A stretch of 64,000 nucleotides of DNA from Gammaproteobacteria bacterium (GTDB lineage: Bacteria > Pseudomonadota > Gammaproteobacteria > Granulosicoccales > Granulosicoccaceae), in NCBI GenBank assembly GCA_019634245.1, contig JAHQVR010000245.1, positions 27,734-91,733 of the forward strand. The letters are read 5' to 3'. Below, piece after piece: positions 8,031-18,225 of this stretch (position 1 is the stretch's first letter; each line of letters opens with the position of its first letter). Below the pieces are notes generated by a model, which saw only the letters and a list, made by a program, of their open reading frames with translations, did no database searches and was not told where the DNA came from. A program made the translations under genes and the position numbers.

Positions 8031-9191
8031 CTACTTTGATAAATACTGAGCAGCCTTGGATAGAAATTCCATCCCGTCCTCAAGCTCCGTCAATGTGATG
8101 TATTCGTCGCTCTTATGAGCGCGATTAATACTGCCGGGCCCATATAGAACCGTGGAAAAATCTGCATCGCTAAAATATCCTGCATCGCTTGCGAACGAGA
8201 CCACTTGCTGACTGTTTAGACCGGTAATGTGGCTAATGAATTCCCTCGCAGCGTCCGCGTTTTGATCATTCAAGGCCGGTACCGCAACTTCAGTGATGAT
8301 TTGAATGTCCGTTGCCGGGTTTACGGCTTGCATTTGTGCTCGAAGTTCTTCTGCATGAGATTGGATTTCTGTCAAGATCGGCTGAGTGTCTTCTCCAGGA
8401 AGCGGTCTGATTTCCCAATCGAAGTGGCACCAACCGGCGGTTGCGTTGCGAGCCATTCCGCCATCAATTTTACCCACATTAAATGTTGTGTAGGGGGGGT
8501 TGTAGGGAGAATTCGAATCGGGTGAATTCGCATAAAGTCGTGCGATATCTTCAATTTTCTGGACCATTTTCATCGCATAGACGATTGCATTGACGCCTTT
8601 GGTCGGATCGCAGGAATGAACTTCTGCGCCGGTCACTTCAGTGCGCATTTCAAAACCGCCTTTGTGTCCGGTGACGATAGTCGATTCGGTGGGTTCGCCT
8701 ACAATGACGATGTCGGGCGCGATCCCTTCAGCCGACATATACTCAAGTAATACCGGCATACCCAAGCCGCCAATCTCCTCGTCGAAGGTAAACGCTAAAT
8801 AAATCGGTTTCGTCAACCGCGCTTGTTTAAAAACCGGAACTGCTGCCAGCATGCAGGCCAGAAAGCCTTTCATGTCGACTGATCCGCGGCCATGGAGTCG
8901 ATCAGCAATCTGAGTCAGTGTGAAAGGCTCTGTGTGCCAATCCTGACCCTGCACTGGGACGACGTCAGTATGACCGTTGAACAACACCCCCCCGTCGACT
9001 TTGGGGCCAATGCTGGCAAACACATTGGCGCGCTCCCCAGTGGAATCTTTGCTCAGTGATGCTTCGATACCATGGTGAGCTAGGTAATCACAAATATACT
9101 TAACAATGCCTTCGGTGGGTCGACCCGAGATGGAGTCAAAGCTCACCAGCTTTTCGAGAATCTTAACGGCTTGGTTCAGTTGTGAGTTCAC
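8031..9191 (-). CDS. argE: ArgE-like acetylornithine deacetylase (M20 family)
   Basis: A 386-residue M20 metallohydrolase with the ArgE pattern: FNGHTDVVPV (first zinc His/Asp, about 71-80), GRGSVDMKGFLACML (bridging Asp, about 97-111), and the catalytic glutamates in TFDEEIGGLG (about 131-140). The C-terminal FASDAGYF and YGPGSINRAHKSDEY (terminal zinc His) follow. ArgE hydrolyses N2-acetylornithine to ornithine in the cytosol, but homologues in catabolic clusters cleave other N-acyl amino acids. Start is GTG (9189-9191). It is not next to other arg genes; neighbours are amine-oxidising enzymes, so a catabolic deacylase is an alternative. Confidence 0.82.
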   Translation of the reverse strand: MNSQLNQAVKILEKLVSFDSISGRPTEGIVKYICDYLAHHGIEASLSKDSTGERANVFASIGPKVDGGVLFNGHTDVVPVQGQDWHTEPFTLTQIADRLHGRGSVDMKGFLACMLAAVPVFKQARLTKPIYLAFTFDEEIGGLGMPVLLEYMSAEGIAPDIVIVGEPTESTIVTGHKGGFEMRTEVTGAEVHSCDPTKGVNAIVYAMKMVQKIEDIARLYANSPDSNSPYNPPYTTFNVGKIDGGMARNATAGWCHFDWEIRPLPGEDTQPILTEIQSHAEELRAQMQAVNPATDIQIITEVAVPALNDQNADAAREFISHITGLNSQQVVSFASDAGYFSDADFSTVLYGPGSINRAHKSDEYITLTELEDGMEFLSKAAQYLSK

Positions 9192-9444
9192 GGTACAGTT
9201 TTTTAAATAATGGGTATTTGGTCTAGGTCATTCGTTAATTTACGCGATCTGAACACGATGTTTGTTGAATACATTCCCAGCACCTGAGCTATCGATTTCT
9301 TCACGCAGTCCCATTTCTGGATTTCATGCCTGGTTCATTAGAGTTATCTCAGGTGCGCAGTCAAGAGTGTTTGCAGTGATATGCTACTCTTAACTTAGGT
9401 CTTTAGTGACTTCTCTACCCCTTCTTTTTTGAGAATTACAAACG

Positions 9445-10983
9445 TTGAAAACGCATATTACCGGTCGAGTAAGTGGCCTGGCACAGGATTTTGCGCGTCT
9501 GATATCCTCTGGTCGGCTGCCGGGTGATTGGTCGCCGAATATTCGAGCGGATCTGCTGGCCGGTCTGGTGGTCGCATTAGCGCTCATACCAGAAGCCATT
9601 GCCTTTTCGATCATTGCGGGCGTCGACCCGAAGGTCGGTCTGTACGCCTCTTTCTCGATTGCTGTCATCGTCGCGATCACCGGTGGTCGCCCTGGGATGA
9701 TTTCAGCCGCCACGGCCGCCACCGCGGTTTTGATGGTGACCCTCGTGAAAGAGCACGGTTTGCAATATTTGTTTGCCGCCACTGTACTGGCTGGTTTACT
9801 GCAGATTGCCGCTGGATACCTCAAGCTCGGTTATTGCATGAGATTCATCTCACGCTCTGTAATGACTGGGTTCGTTAACGCTTTGGCCATATTGATATTT
9901 ATGGCACAGCTTCCCGAGCTGATTGGCGTGCCTATGCTGACTTATGTGATGGTCGCGATTGGGTTGGCCATTATCTATCTGTTCCCAAGAATAACCACTG
10001 CTGTTCCATCGCCACTAGTCTGTATTCTTGGTTTGTCAGCAGCAGCCATTTTTCTTGGTTTAGATGTTCGCACTGTCGGGGATATGGGTGAGTTACCCGA
10101 TTCACTGCCAGTATTTCTACTTCCAGACATTCCGCTAAATTTTGAGACACTGAAAATCATTCTTCCGTACTCAGCGGCTGTGGCAGCCGTAGGTTTGCTC
10201 GAATCATTGATGACGGCAACGATCGTCGATGAACTCACAGACACAAGAAGTGATAAGAATCGAGAGTGTATTGGACAGGGTTTGGCGAACACCGCGACTG
10301 GGTTTATCGGTGGTATGGCAGGCTGTGCGATGATTGGTCAATCCATAATTAATGTGAAATCAGGTGGGCGGGGTCGTTTGTCGACGCTTGCTGCCGGATT
10401 GTTTCTGTTGATTATGATCGTATTTTTAGGCGACTGGGTTAAGCAGATTCCGATGGCTGCCTTGGTAGCGATCATGATAATGGTATCCATTGGAACCTTT
10501 AGTTGGTCGTCACTTACCAATCTTCGGGAGCATCCTCGCAGTTCGTCCATCGTGATGATTTCGACCGTCGTTGTGGTAGTAATAACCCATAACTTAGCTT
10601 TGGGTGTATTGGTCGGAGTGCTGCTGTCGGGTATTTTCTTTGCCTGGAAAATCGCCCAAATCTTTAGAGTTACCTCCACCCTATCCGGCGATGGGGGCAC
10701 TCGAACTTACCTGGTAGAGGGGCAATTGTTTTTTGCCTCTGTTGATGAATTTAATGCATCATTCGATTTTAAAGAAGCTCTCGATCGTGTCATCATCGAT
10801 GTCAGCCCTGCTCATATCTGGGATATATCCAGCGTCGCTGCTATCGATATGGTGGTGCTCAAATTTCGTCGGGAAGGGGCTGATGTTGAAATCATAGGAA
10901 TGAATGAGGCAAGCGAAACCCTTGTGGATAAACTCGGAGAGCACGATAAACCGGGCGCCCTTGAGCGTTTAATGGGGCACTGA
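9445..10983 (+). CDS. SulP-family anion permease with STAS domain
   Basis: A 512-residue inner-membrane protein: many hydrophobic segments from about 30 to 400, opening with the SulP signature [24 protein letters not shown], then a C-terminal STAS-like soluble domain (about 420-510) with [20 protein letters not shown]. SulP proteins move sulfate, bicarbonate or carboxylates, often with Na+ or H+. TTG (9445-9447) is the best start, with GAGAA about 10 bases upstream; no in-frame ATG precedes the first membrane span. The stop is one base before the ATG of the universal stress protein gene, so the two are tightly coupled. Substrate not determinable. Confidence 0.88.
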   Translation: MKTHITGRVSGLAQDFARLISSGRLPGDWSPNIRADLLAGLVVALALIPEAIAFSIIAGVDPKVGLYASFSIAVIVAITGGRPGMISAATAATAVLMVTLVKEHGLQYLFAATVLAGLLQIAAGYLKLGYCMRFISRSVMTGFVNALAILIFMAQLPELIGVPMLTYVMVAIGLAIIYLFPRITTAVPSPLVCILGLSAAAIFLGLDVRTVGDMGELPDSLPVFLLPDIPLNFETLKIILPYSAAVAAVGLLESLMTATIVDELTDTRSDKNRECIGQGLANTATGFIGGMAGCAMIGQSIINVKSGGRGRLSTLAAGLFLLIMIVFLGDWVKQIPMAALVAIMIMVSIGTFSWSSLTNLREHPRSSSIVMISTVVVVVITHNLALGVLVGVLLSGIFFAWKIAQIFRVTSTLSGDGGTRTYLVEGQLFFASVDEFNASFDFKEALDRVIIDVSPAHIWDISSVAAIDMVVLKFRREGADVEIIGMNEASETLVDKLGEHDKPGALERLMGH

Positions 10984-10984
10984 T

Positions 10985-11848
10985 ATGGACTCTAAACCAA
11001 ACATTTTAGCGTTAATCGATGGCTCAGTTTACAACCGAAGTATTTGTGAGCACGCAGCCTGGTTGGCAAATCGTATCGAAGCATCGGTGGATGTGGTTCA
11101 CGCGCTTGGACGCCGTCAAGTCTCGAGTGAACCAGCCAATTTAAGTGGCAGTATTGGTTTGGGTGCAAGAACTTCATTACTCGACGAGTTGGCTGAGCTA
11201 GATCGACAGAAGGCAACGCTGGCGCGAAAAAGAGGTCGAGCAATATTAGAAGATGCGCATCAGTGTTTGAGCGAACTCAACGTATCGAAAGTGGATACCA
11301 AGTTGCGCATAGGTGAAATGGTTGAAACGGTGTTGGAGATGGAATCCTCAACCAACATTGTGGTTATAGGCAAAAGGGGTGAAGCGGCTGACTTCGACAA
11401 GCTACATCTTGGGTCGAATTTAGAGCGGGTGGTGCGCTCGAGTAACCGGCCTGTATTGGTAGCTTCGCGAACCTTTCAGCCAATTAAACGCGTTCTAGTC
11501 GCTTTCGATGGTCGCAAGAGTATTATGAAAGCAATTGAGTATCTGTCGAATACGCCTGCGTTTGCCGATCTTTCTTGTCATCTGCTGTGCGCTGGTTCTT
11601 CGTCAACCGAAAAACACCGACAGATTGAGGGCGCAGCAGCGATGCTCAGGGAAGCTGGTTATGTAGTTAGCACAGCGATCGTGAACGGCGAGCCGGAAGA
11701 TGTCATCGCACAGGCGGTTTTAGAGGACAAGTTTGATGTGCTGCTGATGGGGGCCTATGCTCACTCACGGATACGCAGTTTGATTATTGGGTCTACCACC
11801 ACCGAAATGATCCGATCGTGTCTTATTCCAGTCATTCTATTTCGTTAA
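10985..11848 (+). CDS. Tandem-domain universal stress protein
   Basis: A 287-residue cytosolic protein with two UspA domains (about 4-157 and 163-287). The first ends with VVIGKRGEAADFDKLHLGSN and the second with LLMGAYAHSRIRSLIIGSTT, the G-x2-G-x9-G-S/T nucleotide-binding pattern of ATP-binding Usp proteins. The start is one base after the permease stop. SulP-Usp pairs suggest that the Usp senses nucleotide or stress to tune the permease; that partnership is inferred from coupling only. Confidence 0.9.
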   Translation: MDSKPNILALIDGSVYNRSICEHAAWLANRIEASVDVVHALGRRQVSSEPANLSGSIGLGARTSLLDELAELDRQKATLARKRGRAILEDAHQCLSELNVSKVDTKLRIGEMVETVLEMESSTNIVVIGKRGEAADFDKLHLGSNLERVVRSSNRPVLVASRTFQPIKRVLVAFDGRKSIMKAIEYLSNTPAFADLSCHLLCAGSSSTEKHRQIEGAAAMLREAGYVVSTAIVNGEPEDVIAQAVLEDKFDVLLMGAYAHSRIRSLIIGSTTTEMIRSCLIPVILFR

Positions 11849-11904
11849 GCCGTTGGTTGAGAAAACCCGGTCTGCGTCTTGGAACCTGAGAGGTACTAAG
11901 CGTA

Positions 11905-11910
11905 TATAAT
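11905..11910 (+). promoter_or_regulatory. Consensus -10 promoter element (TATAAT)
   Basis: TATAAT lies 51 bases before the ATG at 11962. A TTGGAA (11879-11884) could be the -35 element, but the 20-base spacing is longer than the usual 16-18, so the -35 assignment is weak. The palindrome at 11923-11938 falls just downstream of the expected start point. Confidence 0.4.
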
Positions 11911-11922
11911 AAAAGCCACTGG

Positions 11923-11938
11923 CAAAACAGCTGTTTTG
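11923..11938. promoter_or_regulatory. 16-bp perfect palindrome, candidate operator
   Basis: CAAAACAGCTGTTTTG is perfectly self-complementary. It begins 12 bases after the TATAAT and ends 23 bases before the ATG of the racemase-family gene. This is where a repressor would block transcription start. Regulator unknown. Confidence 0.5.
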
Positions 11939-11961
11939 TCGCTCATCAGTAACTGGTGGCC

Positions 11962-12759
11962 ATGTCGATCGAAACCCGTTTCATTCAGCATCTACCTTTT
12001 TCATTAGATGAAGGCATTGCCGCCAGAGCCAGTCTCGGGCTGATCGTGCTAGCTTCGGATTACACCATCGAAGCCGAATGGGGATCTGTGATATCGCGGA
12101 TACCAGGTGTGAGTTTGTATCATTCGCGCATTCCCAATGAAGATGAAATCTCCCCTGAATCTCTAAAGGCTATGGAGCCGCGAATTACCCAGCAAGCGGC
12201 AACGCTCACTCCAGGCACGCCGGTGGATGTGATTGCCTATGGATGTACCTCGGCCTCGATGGCCATCGGTGAAGAGCGTGTGGTTGAGCATATTAAAAAG
12301 GCAAAGCCTGAGTCGATGTGCACAACACCGGTAACAGCGGCGTTTGCTGCGTTTAAAGCCCTTAACGTGTCGCGTGTGGCTGTGTTGACACCTTACGCCC
12401 AAACCGTAAACAAGATTGTGGTGGATTATCTGACTCAAGGTGGTATCGAGATTCCGATCTTCGGATCCTTTGATGAGCCGCTGGATTCTAACGTTGCCCG
12501 AATTGCCCCCGAGTCCATTGCCGAAGGGGTTCGAACATTGGTGTCGGAATGTAGAAAGCATAGAGCAGACATAGATGCCGTTTTTGTTTCATGTACGTCG
12601 GTGAGACTCATGGACCAATGTGCTCAGCTAGAAGTCGAGATAGGCCTGCCACTGACATCGTCTAATCATGCCATGCTATGGCATGGACTGAGGCTGGCGG
12701 GTATAGACGATGACCCAGGTGGTCTCGGCCGGCTATTTGGTTTGAGTCTTGTTAATTGA
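11962..12759 (+). CDS. Asp/Glu racemase / maleate isomerase / arylmalonate decarboxylase family
   Basis: A 265-residue protein with the two-cysteine signature of this superfamily: IAYGCTSASMAIG (Cys95) and FVSCTSVRLMD (Cys211). Two Cys are used by maleate cis-trans isomerase and amino-acid racemases, whereas arylmalonate decarboxylase has one, so isomerase or racemase chemistry is favoured. EutA-type proteins of ectoine catabolism also belong here, but no ectoine genes are nearby. The ATG at 11962 is preferred; a GTG two codons upstream is possible. It is a single gene with its own promoter-like element and palindrome, and ends at an intrinsic terminator. Confidence 0.8.
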   Translation: MSIETRFIQHLPFSLDEGIAARASLGLIVLASDYTIEAEWGSVISRIPGVSLYHSRIPNEDEISPESLKAMEPRITQQAATLTPGTPVDVIAYGCTSASMAIGEERVVEHIKKAKPESMCTTPVTAAFAAFKALNVSRVAVLTPYAQTVNKIVVDYLTQGGIEIPIFGSFDEPLDSNVARIAPESIAEGVRTLVSECRKHRADIDAVFVSCTSVRLMDQCAQLEVEIGLPLTSSNHAMLWHGLRLAGIDDDPGGLGRLFGLSLVN

Positions 12760-12781
12760 CCGACTCACAACGTTTGCGCTA

Positions 12782-12803
12782 GCCCGCCGACGGGCCTTTT
12801 TTT
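12782..12803 (+). terminator. Intrinsic terminator
   Basis: GCCCG (12782-12786), loop CCGA, CGGGC (12791-12795), then C and seven T (12797-12803), 22 bases after the racemase-family stop. Classic hairpin plus T-run on the plus strand. Confidence 0.8.
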
Positions 12804-12948
12804 AGAATAAAAAGCACCTTAGTCAGTTTGCGGGTGTGTGTGGCGTGGGTAGCATCGTTTATTCGGTAGAAAAGGTGTAGAGTCCAACTTCTGGGGTTGT
12901 GAGAGCGTCTCAAATCCTAACTTTAATTCTCCAGTCTGTGGCGGCGTT

Positions 12949-13857
12949 TTGACTTCTGCTTTCTCTAAAAAAACACCCTTTGTTAAAGCTGGATTAATCA
13001 TTATTCTGGCTATTTTTTTGTTTGATATACAAGGTGTTTTTATTAAATACATGGGTGCGCAGTACCCCATTGAACAGATCACCGTTATACGGAATTTTCT
13101 GGGTATGATTCCGTACTTTTTGATGCTGCTAGTGTTTTCGAACTGGAGAAAAACCGATGGTAATTGGAAAATTAAGCGCTGGAAATTCGCTTTTTTCCGC
13201 GGTGTTCTTTTGATATTGGCACAGCTTTGTTTTTACACAGCACTAATCAATATGGAGCTTGCGACAGCAACGACATTGGCTTTTTGTGGACCCCTGTTTC
13301 TAACCTTATTGTCCATACCTATGTTTGGCCACAAAGTTGGATGGTATCGGGGTAGTGCCGTTATTCTGGGTTTTATTGGTGTCATCATGGTGATGCAACC
13401 AGGACGTGATGCCTTTTCGTTTTACGCCTTACTTCCCATTGGTGCTGGTTTTTTCTATGCTCTGGCGAGCTTAACCTCTCGTTACTTTAGTCAGGAGCTA
13501 CCCACGGCACTAATCAGCATATATGCATCCATAGGGGCGGTGGTCACGGCACTAGGTGTGGTTCTACTGCAGGGTCAATGGGTTAGCATTGAATCGCTTG
13601 GGGATGGATTCCTATTTATTGGGATGGGCCTGTCAGGTGGTTTTGCGGTGCTACTACTCATTACCGCCTACCGAATGGCAGATCCCAGCAGCCTATCGCC
13701 GCTGGAGTATTTTGGCATTCCGTTTTCGTTTGTCCTGGGTTGGCTGTTTTTCGATGAAGCCCCGTTTGGGTCCTTGTTTCCTGGCGTCTTATTCATCGTA
13801 GGTGCTGGTCTGCTGGTGCTCTGGCGAGAAAGAGTCATCGCCAACACTCAGACCTAA
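12949..13857 (+). CDS. EamA-family DMT-type transporter
   Basis: A 302-residue membrane protein with about ten hydrophobic segments in two EamA repeats (about 12-150 and 160-295), the RhaT/YdcZ-like drug/metabolite transporter architecture. Markers are an early IIILAIFLFDIQGVFIKYM segment, ATTLAFCGPLFLTLLSIPMFG at the end of repeat one, and SPLEYFGIPFSFVLGWLFFDE in repeat two. Such proteins export or import metabolites. The TTG start (12949) is used because no closer ATG precedes the first membrane span; start confidence is low. One of three EamA proteins in this 7-kb stretch, none closely similar by eye. Confidence 0.85.
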   Translation: MTSAFSKKTPFVKAGLIIILAIFLFDIQGVFIKYMGAQYPIEQITVIRNFLGMIPYFLMLLVFSNWRKTDGNWKIKRWKFAFFRGVLLILAQLCFYTALINMELATATTLAFCGPLFLTLLSIPMFGHKVGWYRGSAVILGFIGVIMVMQPGRDAFSFYALLPIGAGFFYALASLTSRYFSQELPTALISIYASIGAVVTALGVVLLQGQWVSIESLGDGFLFIGMGLSGGFAVLLLITAYRMADPSSLSPLEYFGIPFSFVLGWLFFDEAPFGSLFPGVLFIVGAGLLVLWRERVIANTQT

Positions 13858-13860
13858 CTT

Positions 13861-14026
13861 CGGGTCAGACCAAAAACTACCCCGGGTCGGACCTCACAAG
13901 TACCAGAAGCAGAGCCGACTCACTCAACTACCGCATGCGCGCTGGCTCAACACACATCTGGGTCGGACCCGGCCGCTCCCCGGGTCGGACCTGGATGAAC
14001 ACATTTTGTTCAGCGAGGTCTGACCC
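13861..14026. repeat. Cluster of five GGGTCNGACCC-type short palindromes
   Basis: Copies are at 13861-13871 (CGGGTCAGACC), 13884-13893 (GGGTCGGACC), 13960-13970 (GGGTCGGACCC), 13982-13991 (GGGTCGGACC) and 14017-14026 (GGTCTGACCC, opposite orientation). A GACCCGAAGTGTGTGG repeat follows at the right end. Spacing is irregular. They fill the gap between two convergent genes. The same word recurs at 16504 and 52207-52468. Similar GTCAGACC words accompany REP-type elements in other gammaproteobacteria, but no REP transposase is visible here. Confidence 0.7.
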
Positions 14027-14065
14027 GAAGTGTGTGGGACCCGAAGTGTGTGGTTGGTGGTGGAT

Positions 14066-14584
14066 TTAGGTGATTGAGGGCGATGAGGCCTCGTGCAAGA
14101 TGGCGGTATTATTTGAGACCGTGACGGTTAGAGACATCAGTTGTACGCCGTCGGATTTATTGACCGCCTTTGGGTGTGTACTTAAGAATTTTTCAATCAT
14201 AGCGTCCGCTACAGTTGATTCACGAGAGGTAAGCCTTATGGCGAGTTCTTCTCCAGCGGGTATTGTTAAGGCCGGTTTGCTCTTACATATATCGTTGCAA
14301 TCGATCACATGTTCATCGGTCACTAGAGTATTCGCTTGAAATCGATTGATTGTGACTGACTCATCTGTGAGGTTTAACAGAATCAGCTTGTCGTGGGACG
14401 CCATTGGGTTTCGGACAAACAAGGCTTTCAGTGTGAAAGATGTCGATAGCTGGATGTTCTGAGTATCTCTCGTTGGATAAGTTCCAGCAGCAGCCAGGGC
14501 CGGGACAGAGCTAATCAATCCCACACTTATCATGGCTTTTAACGTTCGGCGTTTTAGCGCATCAATATTCGACGTTTGATTCAT
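14066..14584 (-). CDS. Exported hypothetical protein
   Basis: A 172-residue protein of unrecognised family. The N-terminus has an export signal: KRRTLKAMISVGLISSVPALAAAG (about 11-34), with a twin-arginine-like RR start, hydrophobic core and an AxA-type cleavage site, so a Tat or Sec periplasmic protein. The mature part is Ser/Thr-rich and beta-looking (LILLNLTDESVTINRF), with CNDICKS near 95-101 offering a possible disulfide. It stands alone between convergent and divergent neighbours. Function unknown. Confidence 0.6.
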   Translation of the reverse strand: MNQTSNIDALKRRTLKAMISVGLISSVPALAAAGTYPTRDTQNIQLSTSFTLKALFVRNPMASHDKLILLNLTDESVTINRFQANTLVTDEHVIDCNDICKSKPALTIPAGEELAIRLTSRESTVADAMIEKFLSTHPKAVNKSDGVQLMSLTVTVSNNTAILHEASSPSIT

Positions 14585-14735
14585 GGTGAATCCGTATTTG
14601 GTCTGAGCCCATCAGATTACAGTAGCGAGCTTATCTGTTGTTAGCAATATAACTATATTGTGACAATTCTTGATGAATCAGCATACACTTGTCTCGTGTA
14701 GGTTAAATTTTATAGACGTGTAAATTTGAAAAGTT

Positions 14736-15332
14736 ATGTGGTCTGATTATCTATTGTATGGGTTTCTGTGGTTTTCATTTGGTGCGATACATTCGTTACT
14801 GGCAAGACCTAACATTCAAGCACGACTCAAACCTTTGTTTGGAAGTTCTTATCGACTCTCCTACAACGTGTTCTCCGTGTTCCACTTGGGTGTAGTTTTC
14901 TTTTTCGGATGGTGGCTTTTGAGTGCTAGTAACTTTTCCGTGATATCGCAATTACCACTGTCCATTCCGCTCGGAGTTCTTCAGATTCTCGGACTTGTAC
15001 TCATCATCGTCTCTCTAAGACAATATGATCTGGGACGATTCTCAGGTATCACGCAACTACGTAAAAAAATCGATGATAGTCAATGGTCCGAGGAGCCATT
15101 GAATACTCAGGGATTAAACGGCTGGGTGCGCCACCCTTTGTATACGGGGGCCTTTATGTTTTTGTGGGGTGGGGCGGGTTCTCCCTTAGGGTTGAGCAAC
15201 GCTGTGTTTGGCAGTATTTACCTAGTAATCGGTGCACATTTTGAGGAGCGTAAATTGATATCGATTTATGGGAATGACTATGTTTCATACAAAGATCAAG
15301 TGCCTGCTTTCTTCTCCCTGAAGGTTCGCTAG
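14736..15332 (+). CDS. NnrU/ICMT-like integral membrane methyltransferase-family protein
   Basis: A 198-residue membrane protein with about five hydrophobic segments. It carries the family core NGWVRHPLYTGAFMFLWG (about 128-145) and the C-terminal HFEERKLISIYGNDYVSYKDQVP (about 169-191), the RHP...EE...Y pattern that binds S-adenosylmethionine in isoprenylcysteine carboxyl methyltransferases and related NnrU/MddA proteins. It could methylate a small thiol or lipid, but NnrU members have no proven reaction. Stands alone and converges on the next transporter gene. Confidence 0.75.
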   Translation: MWSDYLLYGFLWFSFGAIHSLLARPNIQARLKPLFGSSYRLSYNVFSVFHLGVVFFFGWWLLSASNFSVISQLPLSIPLGVLQILGLVLIIVSLRQYDLGRFSGITQLRKKIDDSQWSEEPLNTQGLNGWVRHPLYTGAFMFLWGGAGSPLGLSNAVFGSIYLVIGAHFEERKLISIYGNDYVSYKDQVPAFFSLKVR

Positions 15333-15366
15333 CAGAAACATATATAGTTCGGCCTTCTTAATTTAA

Positions 15367-16392
15367 TTATGGCTTGGTAGCTTTACCTGCTCTAGCTTCA
15401 GACCGTTTCAGAGTATAGATGCCCGCTGCGATGATAATCACAGTTCCAACTAGAGTCCAAAGATCGGGCAATTGATCAAAGAATAGAAAACCATACAACG
15501 TCCCCCATAAAATGATTGTGTAGTGCATAGGAGCTACAGTGGCGGCCTCGGTAAGTTCGAGAGACACTATGATAAGAATTTCTGCGATTGCTGCCAGAAT
15601 GCCTATGAGTATGAACAACATCCAAGCCTGCGTGTCTTTTGGAAATTCCCAAACAAACGGTAGAAAAAGTGAAATTAGTAAGCTGGCTGCGATCGCTGTA
15701 TAAGCGATAGTAGTAGTGGTTTTATCAGTATCCGCCAAGAGTCGACCTATCACTTGTCTGCCTGCAAACAATGCTGCTGCGAGTATGATCAACAATGCCG
15801 ATTGGTGCACTACGCCCATACCAGGTCGGATGATAATCAGCGCACCGACAAAACCAACCACAACTGCCGACCAACGTCTGATTCCCACTTTTTCTTTGAG
15901 TAAAACTGCAGCTAAAAGCGTTAAAAAAAACGGTGCAACGAACGAGATGGCAACCGCATCGGCTAGCGCTACATGCCGAATGGCAAATACGAAAACCACA
16001 CTAGATAAGACTACTAACACACCACGTGTTATTTGAAGCGTCGGCTGTTTAGTTTTTAGAACAGAAGTGCCGCTAATGCATAGCATAAGGCACACTCCCA
16101 CAAATAATCCAAGCTGCCTAAACCAAATGATTTGTGCTGGATGATAGCTATTGCTTAAGAATTTTGCCGCAGCATCTCCACTGGCGAACAGAAACATTGC
16201 GATGATCATGCACAACATGCCGCGACCACTAAGGTTGCGACGCAGAGGGTGCGAATGGCTATCAGGAACAGCTGAGGAGGTAGTAATCGAGATAGCCTGG
16301 TAGACGGGAGGGGGTAGGTTACGCCAGGTGACAAAAAAGGGCACACACTTTCTAACGATAGGCATCTGGTCAAACGAGGTAATGAATTCCAT
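15367..16392 (-). CDS. EamA-family DMT-type transporter
   Basis: A roughly 341-residue membrane protein with ten predicted spans in two EamA repeats. The first span begins at GRGMLCMIIAMFLFASGDAAAK, with VALADAVAISFVAPFFLTLLAA at the end of repeat one, and LELTEAATVAPMHYTIILWGTLYG in repeat two. About 55 residues precede the first span, so the true start is uncertain: the ATG at 16392 is used, with GTG 16413 and ATG 16218 as alternatives. Substrate unknown. Converges on the ICMT-like gene. Confidence 0.82.
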   Translation of the reverse strand: MEFITSFDQMPIVRKCVPFFVTWRNLPPPVYQAISITTSSAVPDSHSHPLRRNLSGRGMLCMIIAMFLFASGDAAAKFLSNSYHPAQIIWFRQLGLFVGVCLMLCISGTSVLKTKQPTLQITRGVLVVLSSVVFVFAIRHVALADAVAISFVAPFFLTLLAAVLLKEKVGIRRWSAVVVGFVGALIIIRPGMGVVHQSALLIILAAALFAGRQVIGRLLADTDKTTTTIAYTAIAASLLISLFLPFVWEFPKDTQAWMLFILIGILAAIAEILIIVSLELTEAATVAPMHYTIILWGTLYGFLFFDQLPDLWTLVGTVIIIAAGIYTLKRSEARAGKATKP

Positions 16393-16503
16393 TGACTCGA
16401 TAACGCCTACCACGCTTTTACTCTTGTTTGTACTGAAAAATCATTAACGAAGTGTGCGTTGTCAAACGTGCGCCATTAGCGCTAGTATTTTGACTAATCT
16501 TTA

Positions 16504-16513
16504 GGTCCGACCC
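16504..16513 (-). repeat. Single GGTCCGACCC repeat copy
   Basis: One minus-orientation copy of the GGGTCNGACCC word, 55 bases before the start codon at 16559 in a divergent intergenic region. Confidence 0.6.
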
Positions 16514-16558
16514 GGTTAATTCGGAAAATTCACCACTTCAAACTGAGCCCGTCTTTTA

Positions 16559-18082
<1,524 letters not shown>

Positions 18083-18099
18083 AATCAGTCCATTAGTCG

Positions 18100-18127
18100 G
18101 AGTGCCACTGTTTGGTTAGTGGCACTC
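18100..18127. terminator. Strong stem-loop after secreted protein gene
   Basis: GAGTGCCACT (18100-18109) pairs perfectly with AGTGGCACTC (18118-18127) around an 8-base loop, 18 bases after the stop codon. There is no T-run, so it may stabilise the 3' end rather than terminate alone. Confidence 0.55.
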
Positions 18128-18225
18128 TCCTGCTGAGTAAATTCACTTCTTTGCATATGTGCTGAACGGCAATACAATAGCCGACTCGGGTTGAACCTCA
18201 TGCCCAAGTTACGGTGTAGCCTTTC

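Noticed and set aside
13861..14026. Possible CRISPR or phage attachment array
   Set aside because: Irregular spacing, short 10-11 base units and reversed copies do not fit CRISPR; no cas or integrase gene is near.
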